From contig JBCCHB010000014.1 of NCBI GenBank assembly GCA_039028975.1, positions 1 to 64,000 of the forward strand: DNA of 64,000 bases. The letters are read 5' to 3'. Source of the DNA: JAHBNG01 sp039028975. Lineage in GTDB: Bacteria > Chloroflexota > Anaerolineae > Caldilineales > Caldilineaceae. A model generated the notes under the pieces. That model worked only from the letters and a program-made list of their open reading frames with translations, was not told the origin of the DNA and searched no databases. Made by a program: the position numbers and the translations under genes. Every line of letters begins with the position of its first letter. Position 1 is the first letter of the stretch. Below are positions 46,219 through 54,909 of this stretch, piece by piece.

Positions 46219-46527
46219 CTACCCAATAGAGATATTTCCACGCCTGGAACGACGTTTTTCTTGTTCTGCCTTTTCATTGGTGCTCCTATCAGTACGCTCG
46301 ATCAATTGATCAAGCAGAGCGCGAATGGCCAATAAGCCCTCCTTTTGGGCCGCTGCTGAATGCTCCCAAAATTCTTGGCTAGGGCAAAGGTCGCTACGCT
46401 GAATCTTGGCTGAGATCCCTGTTACACCCTCATATAACCATGATGCCAGGTGGAATGTTCCTGGCCGGCTAGCAGAAGATTGGTTCTGGTTTTGTTCATC
46501 ACTATTTTGATCTTGCGAACTCTTCAT
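46219..46527 (-). CDS. Small hypothetical protein
   Basis: 102 residues. It has a Gln/Ser-rich N-terminus, a central helix (EFWEHSAAAQKEGLLAIRAL), and a Lys/Arg-rich C-terminus. No family recognised. It starts 2 bases after the stop of the acyltransferase-like gene with GGAGCG upstream, so it is likely co-translated with it. Confidence 0.6.
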   Translation of the reverse strand: MKSSQDQNSDEQNQNQSSASRPGTFHLASWLYEGVTGISAKIQRSDLCPSQEFWEHSAAAQKEGLLAIRALLDQLIERTDRSTNEKAEQEKRRSRRGNISIG

Positions 46528-46529
46528 TC

Positions 46530-47732
46530 TTATATTCGCTCCACAATCATACGCATCACTCGATAGTCCTGGCTTCCAAAGCGGTACTTATACTCTTCAT
46601 CTCCCTGCATAAAATCATAAACCTTAAGGCCAGCAACAACCGCATATTGAATAGTATATGCTAAGAGTACCCAACCCGGGCTCAGTGGGGCAAAGACCGT
46701 TGGATCATATCCAGAATTATAGAGCCAATAGCGACCATTATACTCAAACGCTAATAGACAGGCGGCTGTAATGCCATCTAATTTTAGAAAAGAGAGTCGT
46801 AAATGGCCACATGCCATTATCTTGTGAGCCATACCGCGAAAGAACGTGGCCATTTCGTCCGTCATAAATTCAGCCTTATCATCACGGCTAGCCATCTGTA
46901 GACGTAAAAAATCATCCATGGCATGGTCAATTTCTGACGAGGATAGGGTTACATTGGACTCATTGGCTTGAATGCTTGGCAAGTAAGCGCTTGCAGTTTC
47001 TTCCTGCTGAGGCGCTATAGGTTTACGAGCTAAATCCAACCCGACCATAATAAACTCGCACTGAGCCTCTCTCTCCGCCCGTCGCTGCTTCCGTCGAATC
47101 TCATGTCGTTGCTTTTTGTCAAGCTTCTCGAGTAAATAGGTGTCATAGTGCTCTGGGATGTCAAATTGTGGTGCGACATCCTCTTGCAATACATTGACTC
47201 GAAAGGAACCTTCATCAAACAGATGAGGCAGTAATTGGTAGGTGTGACTCTCCTCTGGCAGGTTACACAAATCCAGTTGATCCCAAGAGGGCGCATCTTT
47301 GCTCTGAAGCCATTCGAAGAATGATTGATAAACTACTTCTTCCCATCCATTGACAACTATTGCATCCAAATAGTCGCTTACTTCGGTACAACCGATAAGG
47401 GTCAACACCTGTTGTCTGGAATCTACTGCCCTATCAGGATGCCGCTGATATCGATACAAAGGAAGAATACCAATCACTTTATCCAAATCTGTCAAATGCC
47501 TGGGTGATGCATAATCCCGCGGCAACTCCACATCCTCATCGAGCTGATGAAACGCTAAAATCCATAATTCTCCCTGGCCAAGATACTCCCACCACGTCGT
47601 TTGCCATTCGTGTGTCAGAAAAAATGAGTTAAACTGCGTGCGTTGTAATAGCTTATTCCAAACTGATGCCAACGCCTCAAAGCCGTTCGGCTCGGCATCT
47701 GGACCATAGACAGTATAACACAATTGAGTCAA
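46530..47732 (-). CDS. BioF2-like/CelD-type acetyltransferase
   Basis: 400 residues from TTG 47732. FFLTHEWQTTWWEYLGQGEL is the N-terminal signature and DKKQRHEIRRKQRRAE the characteristic basic helix. LDGITAACLLAFEYNGRYWLYNSGYDP marks the BioF2-like GNAT domain found in CelD and FemAB-related enzymes. It probably acylates a polysaccharide or cell envelope component. No ribosome site precedes the TTG. Confidence 0.8.
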   Translation of the reverse strand: MTQLCYTVYGPDAEPNGFEALASVWNKLLQRTQFNSFFLTHEWQTTWWEYLGQGELWILAFHQLDEDVELPRDYASPRHLTDLDKVIGILPLYRYQRHPDRAVDSRQQVLTLIGCTEVSDYLDAIVVNGWEEVVYQSFFEWLQSKDAPSWDQLDLCNLPEESHTYQLLPHLFDEGSFRVNVLQEDVAPQFDIPEHYDTYLLEKLDKKQRHEIRRKQRRAEREAQCEFIMVGLDLARKPIAPQQEETASAYLPSIQANESNVTLSSSEIDHAMDDFLRLQMASRDDKAEFMTDEMATFFRGMAHKIMACGHLRLSFLKLDGITAACLLAFEYNGRYWLYNSGYDPTVFAPLSPGWVLLAYTIQYAVVAGLKVYDFMQGDEEYKYRFGSQDYRVMRMIVERI

Positions 47733-48055
47733 GTGCTAGTGCCTTTCGTTTTTAGCAAATCGTATATCGAACTGAATTGGACTTGATGCCGCTCTACTAG
47801 GTTCTGTTCACATTTTTCGTAACACGGTATTTCAGCCTGATCAAGGGAGTAGCCACGTGCCATTTCCGCAGGTAGCAAGCGGAGAACCATCGTTCGCTGC
47901 GCTATAGATGCCGTTTGCGAAGCAGGTGCAAAGCACCACTACTTCCTTCGGGCACGACGAATCAAAATGTCAATACAATCTATGCTCAGGCTACACATCA
48001 AGTAACATTTTTTCCCGGCTATAGGTTTTACTTAAGTAGGACCGTCACGAATACA
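47733..48055. other. Gene-free stretch with structured, palindromic sequence
   Basis: CACATTTTTCGTAAC (47811) and GACGAATCAAAATGTC (47957) are loosely inverted. Internal pairs are GGTAGCAAGCGG/CCGTTTGCGAAGCAGG-like and GTGCAAAGCAC. It may be a family D-like element or an unrecognised RNA. Confidence 0.4.
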
Positions 48056-50029
48056 TCACCCATCCGATTCCGGTTCTTCCCTAAGTGTGCTTAAAATTCC
48101 CCAAGAGAAATAAGCAATTATACCTAAAATGACGAATAGAATACCGCAAGCACCAAGCCAATTGAAGAGCACCCGGGAAAAAAAGCCACTGTCGTCGGGA
48201 AGAGAGCTACCTTCAAGCTGGCGATTATCAGTTACAATGGTTGGTCTAAGCGTTGCCGTTACAAAAACCACGTTTGTCCCTCCCTGACGACTAACAGTTG
48301 GGGCGGGTTCATTGCCGGGCAGATTAGATGTTGGCAAGTCAGATGCAGGCACCATGTTGGTGGACAGATTGCCACCTGGCTCACTTGCTGATGGTGTAAT
48401 GTTTTGAATCGCGCCAACTGGTTCATTGGGTGAACTAGGTGTATTTGGTGGTATCGGGATGTTTGTTAAAGTCCATGTTGGTATCAATGTCGGTACCAAT
48501 GTTGCTGTCCATGTTGCGATTACATTTGGGGCCAATGGTGTGAAGGTCGATGATGGCACCGCAGTTGGGTATTGAACAGGCTGGCCATTGACGACAACAC
48601 CAGGGGTGCAGACGGTTAACCGCACATCATCCAGATATGACCAACTCCGTCCACCGGCGCCATCATTGTAAATATTAAAATAGACAAAAAAGCCTCTGCC
48701 ACGATAGGTATTTGCATCTAGCGCGTAAGCATGCTCTTGCCAGGAATTGGTACTGCAGCGAAGGCGACTCAAAATTTCAATGGGCTTTAGATCATTGGCA
48801 AGCAATATGACATCCTGACGATCGACCAAGTTATTGGGGTTCGCTATCGCTGGCTCTTCGCTTACGTCAAATCGATACCAACGCAACTGGATGGATTGAG
48901 CATTCGCCGGAATCTGCACCCACTGACGAACAGAAGAATATGTTTCAATATTCGGCCGATTTAGATTAGATGGATTGCCTAAACGAACTGAACGCCCGCC
49001 CCGAAAGACCTGCTCATTGGTAAAGTCTGGACGGACCGGATCTTGACCAAAATGCCAGTTGTATGAAGAGTCAAAATTCGTTTCAAACCCCCCGTTAATG
49101 ATTATATCTCGGCATCCAGAAAGTGGCGGTAAGCTTGCACTATTTCCACATATCCCCGATGGAGGGGGAGGCAAAGTTGTAAATGTGGGGCTTGGCGGCG
49201 CAGTCGGTACGGGTGTCGATGCGGGCGGTGTGAAGGTAGCCGTTGGTGATGTAACCGCGACCATTGCTGAACTGGTGGGGGTTGCAGAAGGAGTAGTCGT
49301 TGCAGACGGAGTAGCTGTTGCTGAAGGGGTAGGTGTTGCTGAAGCAGTCGTTGTAGCAGTTGGGGTTGCTGTCTCAACGCTGGCAGAACGCAAAACCCCA
49401 TCTCCATCACAAGCAAGGAGTGATACATCATCAATATACATGGCCGTCCGCCCTGCCGCGCCATCATTCTTCACTGTAAAGTAGAGACGGACCTGCTGCC
49501 CTGCATGAGCTGTCAGGTCAAACTGCTTTAGAATCCACTGTCTCTGATTACTTTGAGTTTGTACAACACGACTGATTAACTGACTGTTGAAATCGTTGTA
49601 GATTTCAACATACTGCAGATCCGCTGCTCCCGGCGCGGCATCGTACAAAGGGAAGTAATGAAAGGTCAGAACTATCGAGCTGGCATTGGCTGGCAACATA
49701 ACCGATTGACCGATGCCGCTCGTACTATCCAAATTAGTGGAGTCAATAATGCCTAACCGCATTGCATAACGCCCATTGTGGCTTAATTCTGGCGTACGAG
49801 TAGCAGGCCTTTCACTAGACATAATGTCCCAGTTTAAAAATGATTCTTCAAAGTTGCCGTTGACTATCAGCTCTTGACATGCAGCAGCAGGGGCTGCCAA
49901 AGCCATTTGATAAGAAGCCCCATAGGTAAGCGAACTAACGGCCCCAATGAGTAATAGAGGAAGCAAGAAAGTGGTAAAAATAGACAGGTAAGGCGTACGT
50001 GTTAAGCGCAATAGACGGAATCGCAGCAT
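48056..50029 (-). CDS. Membrane-anchored surface protein with two lectin-like domains and Thr/Pro linkers
   Basis: About 657 residues. An N-terminal membrane/signal segment (YLSIFTTFLLPLLLIGAVSS) is followed by a beta-rich module starting CQELIVNGNFEESFLNWDIM. A Thr/Pro/Ser/Ala linker follows, then a second copy starting CRDIIINGGFETNF, a second linker, and a C-terminal membrane helix with a short cytoplasmic tail. The NGxFE start resembles carbohydrate-binding modules. The substrate is unknown. Start: ATG 50029 preferred over GTG 50044. Confidence 0.75.
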   Translation of the reverse strand: MLRFRLLRLTRTPYLSIFTTFLLPLLLIGAVSSLTYGASYQMALAAPAAACQELIVNGNFEESFLNWDIMSSERPATRTPELSHNGRYAMRLGIIDSTNLDSTSGIGQSVMLPANASSIVLTFHYFPLYDAAPGAADLQYVEIYNDFNSQLISRVVQTQSNQRQWILKQFDLTAHAGQQVRLYFTVKNDGAAGRTAMYIDDVSLLACDGDGVLRSASVETATPTATTTASATPTPSATATPSATTTPSATPTSSAMVAVTSPTATFTPPASTPVPTAPPSPTFTTLPPPPSGICGNSASLPPLSGCRDIIINGGFETNFDSSYNWHFGQDPVRPDFTNEQVFRGGRSVRLGNPSNLNRPNIETYSSVRQWVQIPANAQSIQLRWYRFDVSEEPAIANPNNLVDRQDVILLANDLKPIEILSRLRCSTNSWQEHAYALDANTYRGRGFFVYFNIYNDGAGGRSWSYLDDVRLTVCTPGVVVNGQPVQYPTAVPSSTFTPLAPNVIATWTATLVPTLIPTWTLTNIPIPPNTPSSPNEPVGAIQNITPSASEPGGNLSTNMVPASDLPTSNLPGNEPAPTVSRQGGTNVVFVTATLRPTIVTDNRQLEGSSLPDDSGFFSRVLFNWLGACGILFVILGIIAYFSWGILSTLREEPESDG

Positions 50030-50154
50030 GTCTCTCGTCAACACAAGCGTAATTGCAAGGACAAATAGGTATAGATAAGAAATTGGTTCAGCGTATGAGT
50101 AGCGAACTTGGGTTGTTACTTTGAGTAAAATTTACTGGTTAACAACAGTGATCA

Positions 50155-50176
50155 GTATACCATATCTATGGTATAC
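50155..50176. promoter_or_regulatory. Perfect palindrome, operator candidate
   Basis: Two exact 10-base arms (GTATACCATA and its complement) flank TC. The site ends 7 bases before the NurA-domain ATG, so a bound dimer would block initiation of transcription or translation. No regulator gene is adjacent. Confidence 0.6.
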
Positions 50177-50183
50177 TATACAT

Positions 50184-51509
50184 ATGCTTGATCAACAAAA
50201 GGCGTATAGCGCTTTACAAAAGAAGAGAGAAATGTTCTATGCCTACCTAGAGAACCATCAGCAGCAACGTAAGGTCCAACAGGAGCAGATTGATGCATTC
50301 TTGCAGATTGGCTACCATCAATTGTTAGCTCTCTTAGCGCGTGGTGAAGCCAAATGGCCTGGTGCCATTCCCACCGCAGAATTCGACCAGGCCCAAGGCC
50401 TATCTATGCAGTTTGCCCCGTGCCAGCGGATCGTTCAAAGCAACGGCCATGCCAGGGGTTCGGAGCCGTGGGTTAACCACCAGGACGCCCGCGAGTGGGC
50501 CTTAGAGGTTCTAATGAACCGACCCGTTATTGCTGTCGATGGGAGCCAGATTTCTCCGAATTTAGACTTAGCTACTCCTGTAGGCGCAGTTCAGATAGGT
50601 TGGTTTGTTAATCAACATAGCCAAGAGGGAACCTACGTCAAAGATCTAGACTTTGAGGTCTTTCTCCCTCAAGATCTCCTCAACAACGAACCGAATGCTA
50701 GTCAGGAGCTTGACTACGCCAATCGTCGCATCAACCAAGAGCGTTTCGAACGTGAGTGCAGTAAGCTATGTGATTTGATGGCCTCTTATGGCAATAGACC
50801 AGACGACGAGAAGCCCCTCTGCTTTTTTGATGGCTCATTTATTATCAGTTTTGCTGGTCAGCTTAGGCCCGAGCTTGGTGCGCCTTATTTGGGGTCAATT
50901 CGCAAGCTTCTCGATACTTCCCAGAAGAATCGGGTTCCGTTAGTCGGCTTTGTCGATAACCCTCACAGCCGGGATGTAGCAAAGCTAATAGAATTTACTC
51001 TGTCTCAAAGGGTATTAGTTCAAGGCATACCAAACCAAAGTGCATCGAATCCAGCAGAAGGTAGGCTATCTGATGATGTCTTAGCGCACGACGCAGAACT
51101 ACTGGGTACCAAATTGCTGGCGCAGAATTGGGGTGCTCGCTCTCCGCTCTTCATTTGTGCTCGCGATGACGCGCTCTCCCGAGAAGATGTTAGGACAGGT
51201 GACGGGCGGGCTTCCTTTTATAGAACTGTCTGTTTTACTTATTTGCGATTGACTCAAGATCGATTACCCGCTCGCATCGAGTTACCCAAGTGGTTAGTTG
51301 ATGAGGGACGCGCTGACGAGATTCTTGATCTGGTTCGGGCAGAGTGCATTATAGGGCTTGGATATCCGTATGCAATTGAAACAGCTGATGCATTAGCCGT
51401 CATCAGCCATCGAGACAGAGAACGATTTTATGGAATGATCCAGCAGAGCTTTCCTGAAATCAACCTGACTCAGTCCCGTAAAGTAGCCAGTAAACAGACT
51501 CGGCGATAA
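50184..51509 (+). CDS. NurA-domain protein
   Basis: 441 residues from ATG 50184; a further-upstream ATG at 50121 would read through the palindrome. RPVIAVDGSQISP near residue 135 is the NurA metal-binding start, and CFFDGSFIISFAG and VGFVDNPHSRDVAKL also fit. NurA is a 5'-3' nuclease acting with the HerA helicase in end resection. herA is not in the window. Confidence 0.82.
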   Translation: MLDQQKAYSALQKKREMFYAYLENHQQQRKVQQEQIDAFLQIGYHQLLALLARGEAKWPGAIPTAEFDQAQGLSMQFAPCQRIVQSNGHARGSEPWVNHQDAREWALEVLMNRPVIAVDGSQISPNLDLATPVGAVQIGWFVNQHSQEGTYVKDLDFEVFLPQDLLNNEPNASQELDYANRRINQERFERECSKLCDLMASYGNRPDDEKPLCFFDGSFIISFAGQLRPELGAPYLGSIRKLLDTSQKNRVPLVGFVDNPHSRDVAKLIEFTLSQRVLVQGIPNQSASNPAEGRLSDDVLAHDAELLGTKLLAQNWGARSPLFICARDDALSREDVRTGDGRASFYRTVCFTYLRLTQDRLPARIELPKWLVDEGRADEILDLVRAECIIGLGYPYAIETADALAVISHRDRERFYGMIQQSFPEINLTQSRKVASKQTRR

Positions 51510-51574
51510 TGAGAGGTGTATCAGGGTCGGGGTGAGAACCGTAGCTTTCCCACGGCCAATTAGAAAGATCAAAC

Positions 51575-51660
51575 TGTACTGCGGTCGTTTTGAAAACAGG
51601 TGTTTTCCCAAGCTCTATCAGCAAGACCAAACACTTGTTTTTAAACGGAGCTGAGTATAG
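51575..51660 (-). repeat. Family A palindromic element, copy A10
   Basis: GTACTGCGGTCGTTTTGAA on the left and AAACGGAGCTGAGTATAG on the right. The inner stem is GTGTTT/AAACAC, a paired variant. Confidence 0.85.
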
Positions 51661-51770
51661 ATAGCCGGCTAGGTTAACCTTGTCCCTGCTTTGTGCGATT
51701 TATTCTGAAGAACCTCAAAATAGGAGGGCATCCCCGTCTTCACGAGGACAAGAAACTCATCTGACCATAG
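51660..51770. repeat. Family B element, long variant, copy B12
   Basis: GCCGGCTAGGTTAACCTTGTCC on the left, GGAGGGCATCCCCGTCTTCA with a tail CTGACCATAGAT on the right. It directly abuts A10. Confidence 0.55.
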
Positions 51771-51773
51771 ATA

Positions 51774-51796
51774 CTTTTCAAACGGAGTGGAGTATA
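51774..51796 (-). repeat. Family A end fragment, copy A11
   Basis: Only the TTTTCAAACGGAGTGGAGTA-TAG end is present. It lies 17 bases before the AI-2E gene ATG and supplies its AGGAG box. Confidence 0.6.
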
Positions 51797-51812
51797 GGAG
51801 CTGTGCTGAAGA

Positions 51813-53237
51813 ATGCAGGAGCCCCATTCATTACCTGATCAGACGATGGAACAACCATCACTCTTACCGGACAGCGACGTTCAGTGGGATTACTCAACAA
51901 AACGTATTGTACTCGTTATATTGCTCATCGTTGCTATATTCTTGATCTGGCTTAGCCGGGCAGTCGTTCCCCTGCTGATTATTAGCGGTATAGTCGCCTA
52001 TGTACTTAAACCGATTGTAGATTTAGCCGAGCGGATCCGAATTCCCCGCAGTGTGGGTACATTAGTTCTCTATCTGTTGGTGCTGGTGGCACTTATTTTA
52101 ATTCCTGTTATCTTTGTTCCCATCATTACCCAACAACTCGTCAGTCTGATTGACTACGATCCCAATGAAGTTGTCAACGGTGTCATTTCATGGACGACAG
52201 AACTGGTTCGTAACGCACCAGAGAACTATGAAATCGATTTACCAGGATTTGAGCCATTTGATATTCCCATTGGCGACACAATCCGGCTGGTTGGCGACAA
52301 CTTTACCCAGTTTATCCAGGATTATATAGACATCCCCACTTCATCGGAAATCCTTACCTATTTGCGGCAAGCCATCGGCACAGCGTCGAATGTTGTGGGT
52401 AGTGCAACCGCCATTGGGGTTACAATTGTTAGTGGAATCATACAAGCGTTTGTTTACTCCATCGTAATCTTTATTGTTAGCCTATACTTGACAAAAGATG
52501 CGCCGCGAATCAGCGACTATATTCAGAGCTTAGCCCCCAAACCATATCGTCCAGAGCTAATGGATCTGCTGCTACGAATTAGCCGAGTGTGGCATGCATT
52601 TTTCCGTGGTCAACTAACCTTAAGTGTTATTGTTGGCTTTACAACTTGGCTATCCCTCTTTCTTCTCGGTATGCCTGGTGCTTTGATCCTTGGTATTTTT
52701 GCTGGCATTATGGAAATTGTACCCAACCTGGGACCTGCACTGGCCATGATACCGGCTGTCATTGTTGCCCTAATTCAGGGCAGTACAAACCCGGCATTAG
52801 CAGAGCTAGGGAATTTTGGCTTTGCGTTGGTTGTGATAGGTATTTATTTCCTTATCCAGCAGATTGAAAATAGCGTCATCGTTCCGCGGGTTATTGGGGA
52901 TAGCGTCAATCTTCATCCCATTGTCATCATCTGTGGTGTTATCATCGGCTTCAGTGTTGCTAACATTTTGGGCGCGTTTTTGGCTGCCCCAATCATCGCT
53001 ACGTTACGTGTTGTGGGTAGCTATTTTCATGCAAAGTTGTTGGATTACCCCCCGTTCCCCGAAGACAATCGTAAACCTCGGCGACTATCCCCAACCTTTT
53101 ATCGCCGAGTCGTAACGGGGCAGCAGCTTAAGAGGCAAGCTGAAGAAGAGGCAACTCAGCCAACACAACAAGCTCAGCAGCTAGCTTCGGCCCAGGCCGG
53201 GACCGATGAAAGCGACGAAGTCAGGGTTGGATTATAG
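51813..53237 (+). CDS. AI-2E family (PerM/YdiK-like) membrane protein
   Basis: 474 residues with about eight hydrophobic segments. GMPGALILGIFAGIMEIVPN with LGPALAMIPAVIVALI, and QQIENSVIVPRVIGDSVNLHP, are the family hallmarks. Members are proposed transporters (autoinducer-2 or Na+/H+ exchange); the substrate is unknown here. The cytoplasmic tail of about 60 residues is Gln/Ala-rich. Confidence 0.93.
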   Translation: MQEPHSLPDQTMEQPSLLPDSDVQWDYSTKRIVLVILLIVAIFLIWLSRAVVPLLIISGIVAYVLKPIVDLAERIRIPRSVGTLVLYLLVLVALILIPVIFVPIITQQLVSLIDYDPNEVVNGVISWTTELVRNAPENYEIDLPGFEPFDIPIGDTIRLVGDNFTQFIQDYIDIPTSSEILTYLRQAIGTASNVVGSATAIGVTIVSGIIQAFVYSIVIFIVSLYLTKDAPRISDYIQSLAPKPYRPELMDLLLRISRVWHAFFRGQLTLSVIVGFTTWLSLFLLGMPGALILGIFAGIMEIVPNLGPALAMIPAVIVALIQGSTNPALAELGNFGFALVVIGIYFLIQQIENSVIVPRVIGDSVNLHPIVIICGVIIGFSVANILGAFLAAPIIATLRVVGSYFHAKLLDYPPFPEDNRKPRRLSPTFYRRVVTGQQLKRQAEEEATQPTQQAQQLASAQAGTDESDEVRVGL

Positions 53238-53239
53238 AT

Positions 53240-53325
53240 GTAAATCTGCTGATCCACATGAAAGCAGCTATTTGGGCCCTTTGGTAGAGCTTGGGTAAAC
53301 AACTGCTTTCAAAACGACTGTAATA
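53240..53325 (+). repeat. Family A element, degenerate copy A15
   Basis: An AAAGCAG/CTGCTTT inner stem, GGTAGAGC loop motif and right end TTTCAAAACGACTGTAATA remain; the left end is lost. Confidence 0.5.
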
Positions 53326-53469
53326 AGCAATTATTACTTTTTCTTGCCTTCCCTGGATGCTCAGGACGACGGCCTGAGGCCAACCGGTAAAAAAGGGGCC
53401 TTCGGCAGCAAGTGAGAAGCCGCGCTGTTCAACATCGACAACTTTTTGTCGCGAATGGTTGACAAGGGC

Positions 53470-54609
53470 CTATAGAGGCAAGTTGGCATATACATCGACA
53501 GAGAGTCCGCGCCCGTTCGCTTCTGGTGGAAGATCAAGGAAGTGGGCCGCTGCACCGATCATGGCTGCATTATCGGTGCAGAGATAGATTGGCGGGATGG
53601 TCAGGGGGATATTAAGGGCTTGGAAGCGCTCTTCAGCAGCCTTTCGTAGTTGGGCATTAGCACTTACACCTCCGCAGAGGCAGACTCGTCTGACGGCGTA
53701 TGCCGTTGCTGCATCAGCGCATTTTGCGACAAGGACCTCCGTCACGACTTGCTGAAAGGACGCAGCGATGTCGGCTTTAAGTTCTGGTGAATTGAGCGAT
53801 TGGCCATCTTTTTCAAGTTGCCGAGTCAGGTTAAGGACAGCTGTTTTTAGCCCGGAAAAACTAAAGTTGTAACGGTGATCAGGATTCTGCCAAAGTGGTT
53901 TTGGCAAAGCAAACCGAGTCGGATCGCCTTTCTGAGCAGCCTCCTGGATGATAGGCCCGCCAGGAAAGCCAAGATCCAGCAGACGGGCAACCTTGTCGAA
54001 TGCTTCGCCTGCAGCATCGTCCAAAGTTCCTCCAAGTCGCTCGTAGCGTCCATGACCATGCATCAGAATCAATTCTGTATGGCCGCCTGACACAATCAAA
54101 ATCAGCATGGGAAAATCTTGTTCACTCACTCTAACCGCCGATTCATCCGCACCATCTGCTCGGGCAATAGTCCCTTCACCTAAAAGGCTGTCGCCATTTA
54201 CAGGGTTTGGAAGAGCGGGGAGGTGAGGGCTAGAATCGTCAAGCCAGTTGCTATAAATATGGCCTGCTAAATGATTGATTGGGTGGAGCGGTAGATCAGA
54301 GGCAAACGCCAGACCCTTGGCGGCATTGACCCCTACCAATAAGCTACCAGAGAGGCCAGGGCCATGAGTTACGGCAATAGAGTCCAAAGTTTGTACATTC
54401 GTGACACCAGCCTCATCTAATGCCTGTTGAATTACTGGATAAATCGAGAGCACGTGTTGACGGCTGGCAACCTCCGGGAATATGCCACCAAAGCGTCGAT
54501 GAAGGTCAATCTGGGTTGCTACAACATTACTAAGAATGACGCGGCCATTTTCTATGACAGCCGCTGCAGTCTCATCACAACTAGTTTCAATAGCGAGAAT
54601 ACGTGACAT
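53470..54609 (-). CDS. tsaD: tRNA N6-threonylcarbamoyladenosine synthase TsaD
   Basis: 379 residues. ILAIETSCDETAAAVI begins the ASKHA fold. H113 and H117 in INHLAGHIYSNW bind metal, and IVSGGHTELILM and GGVSANAQLRKA are intact. It transfers threonylcarbamoyl to A37 of ANN-decoding tRNAs. A roughly 40-residue insert (about 124-166) after the metal site explains the excess over the usual 335-345 residues. tsaB and tsaE are not nearby. Confidence 0.96.
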   Translation of the reverse strand: MSRILAIETSCDETAAAVIENGRVILSNVVATQIDLHRRFGGIFPEVASRQHVLSIYPVIQQALDEAGVTNVQTLDSIAVTHGPGLSGSLLVGVNAAKGLAFASDLPLHPINHLAGHIYSNWLDDSSPHLPALPNPVNGDSLLGEGTIARADGADESAVRVSEQDFPMLILIVSGGHTELILMHGHGRYERLGGTLDDAAGEAFDKVARLLDLGFPGGPIIQEAAQKGDPTRFALPKPLWQNPDHRYNFSFSGLKTAVLNLTRQLEKDGQSLNSPELKADIAASFQQVVTEVLVAKCADAATAYAVRRVCLCGGVSANAQLRKAAEERFQALNIPLTIPPIYLCTDNAAMIGAAAHFLDLPPEANGRGLSVDVYANLPL

Positions 54610-54656
54610 ATTGCTTTAGTAAAATTATAGACTTTATCACCGCTGTCAGTGTACTT

Positions 54657-54877
54657 ATTGATGGCCAGAAAGGTTCTGTCCTCTCTGTTTGGAAAATACT
54701 GTTGGCCAATTGTTTGCGGAGTGAGCACGCCCCGTGTGGCTATGCATCAGAAACCGGCACGAGGAGTGCCTACCTTCCACATTGTATGGGCATTTTTGAA
54801 TTCGCCAACAGTATCTTGGAATTATCCAGAATAGATAGGATAAGAGCCGGGACAGGACTTCTCTGGCAAAGTACATT
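54657..54877. repeat. Family B element B9, split by a third element
   Basis: Left GGCCAGAAAGGTTCTGTCC and right GGGACAGGACTTCTCTGGC are good B ends but 220 bases apart. The inserted block 54696-54814 has its own 11-bp perfect ends. Confidence 0.75.
54696..54814. repeat. Palindromic element, family E (single copy), inside B9
   Basis: Perfect 11-bp terminal inverted repeats ATACTGTTGGC and GCCAACAGTAT enclose about 97 bases with inner CAATT/GAATTC pairing. Confidence 0.65.
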
Positions 54878-54909
54878 GATAACAAATTCTTCAATCATTA
54901 TACCTGCAA

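Noticed and set aside
49059..49484. Plus-strand frame opposite the Thr/Pro linker gene
   Set aside because: Its Val/Ala/Gly-rich repeat is the antisense of the Thr/Pro linker; a shadow of low-complexity sequence.
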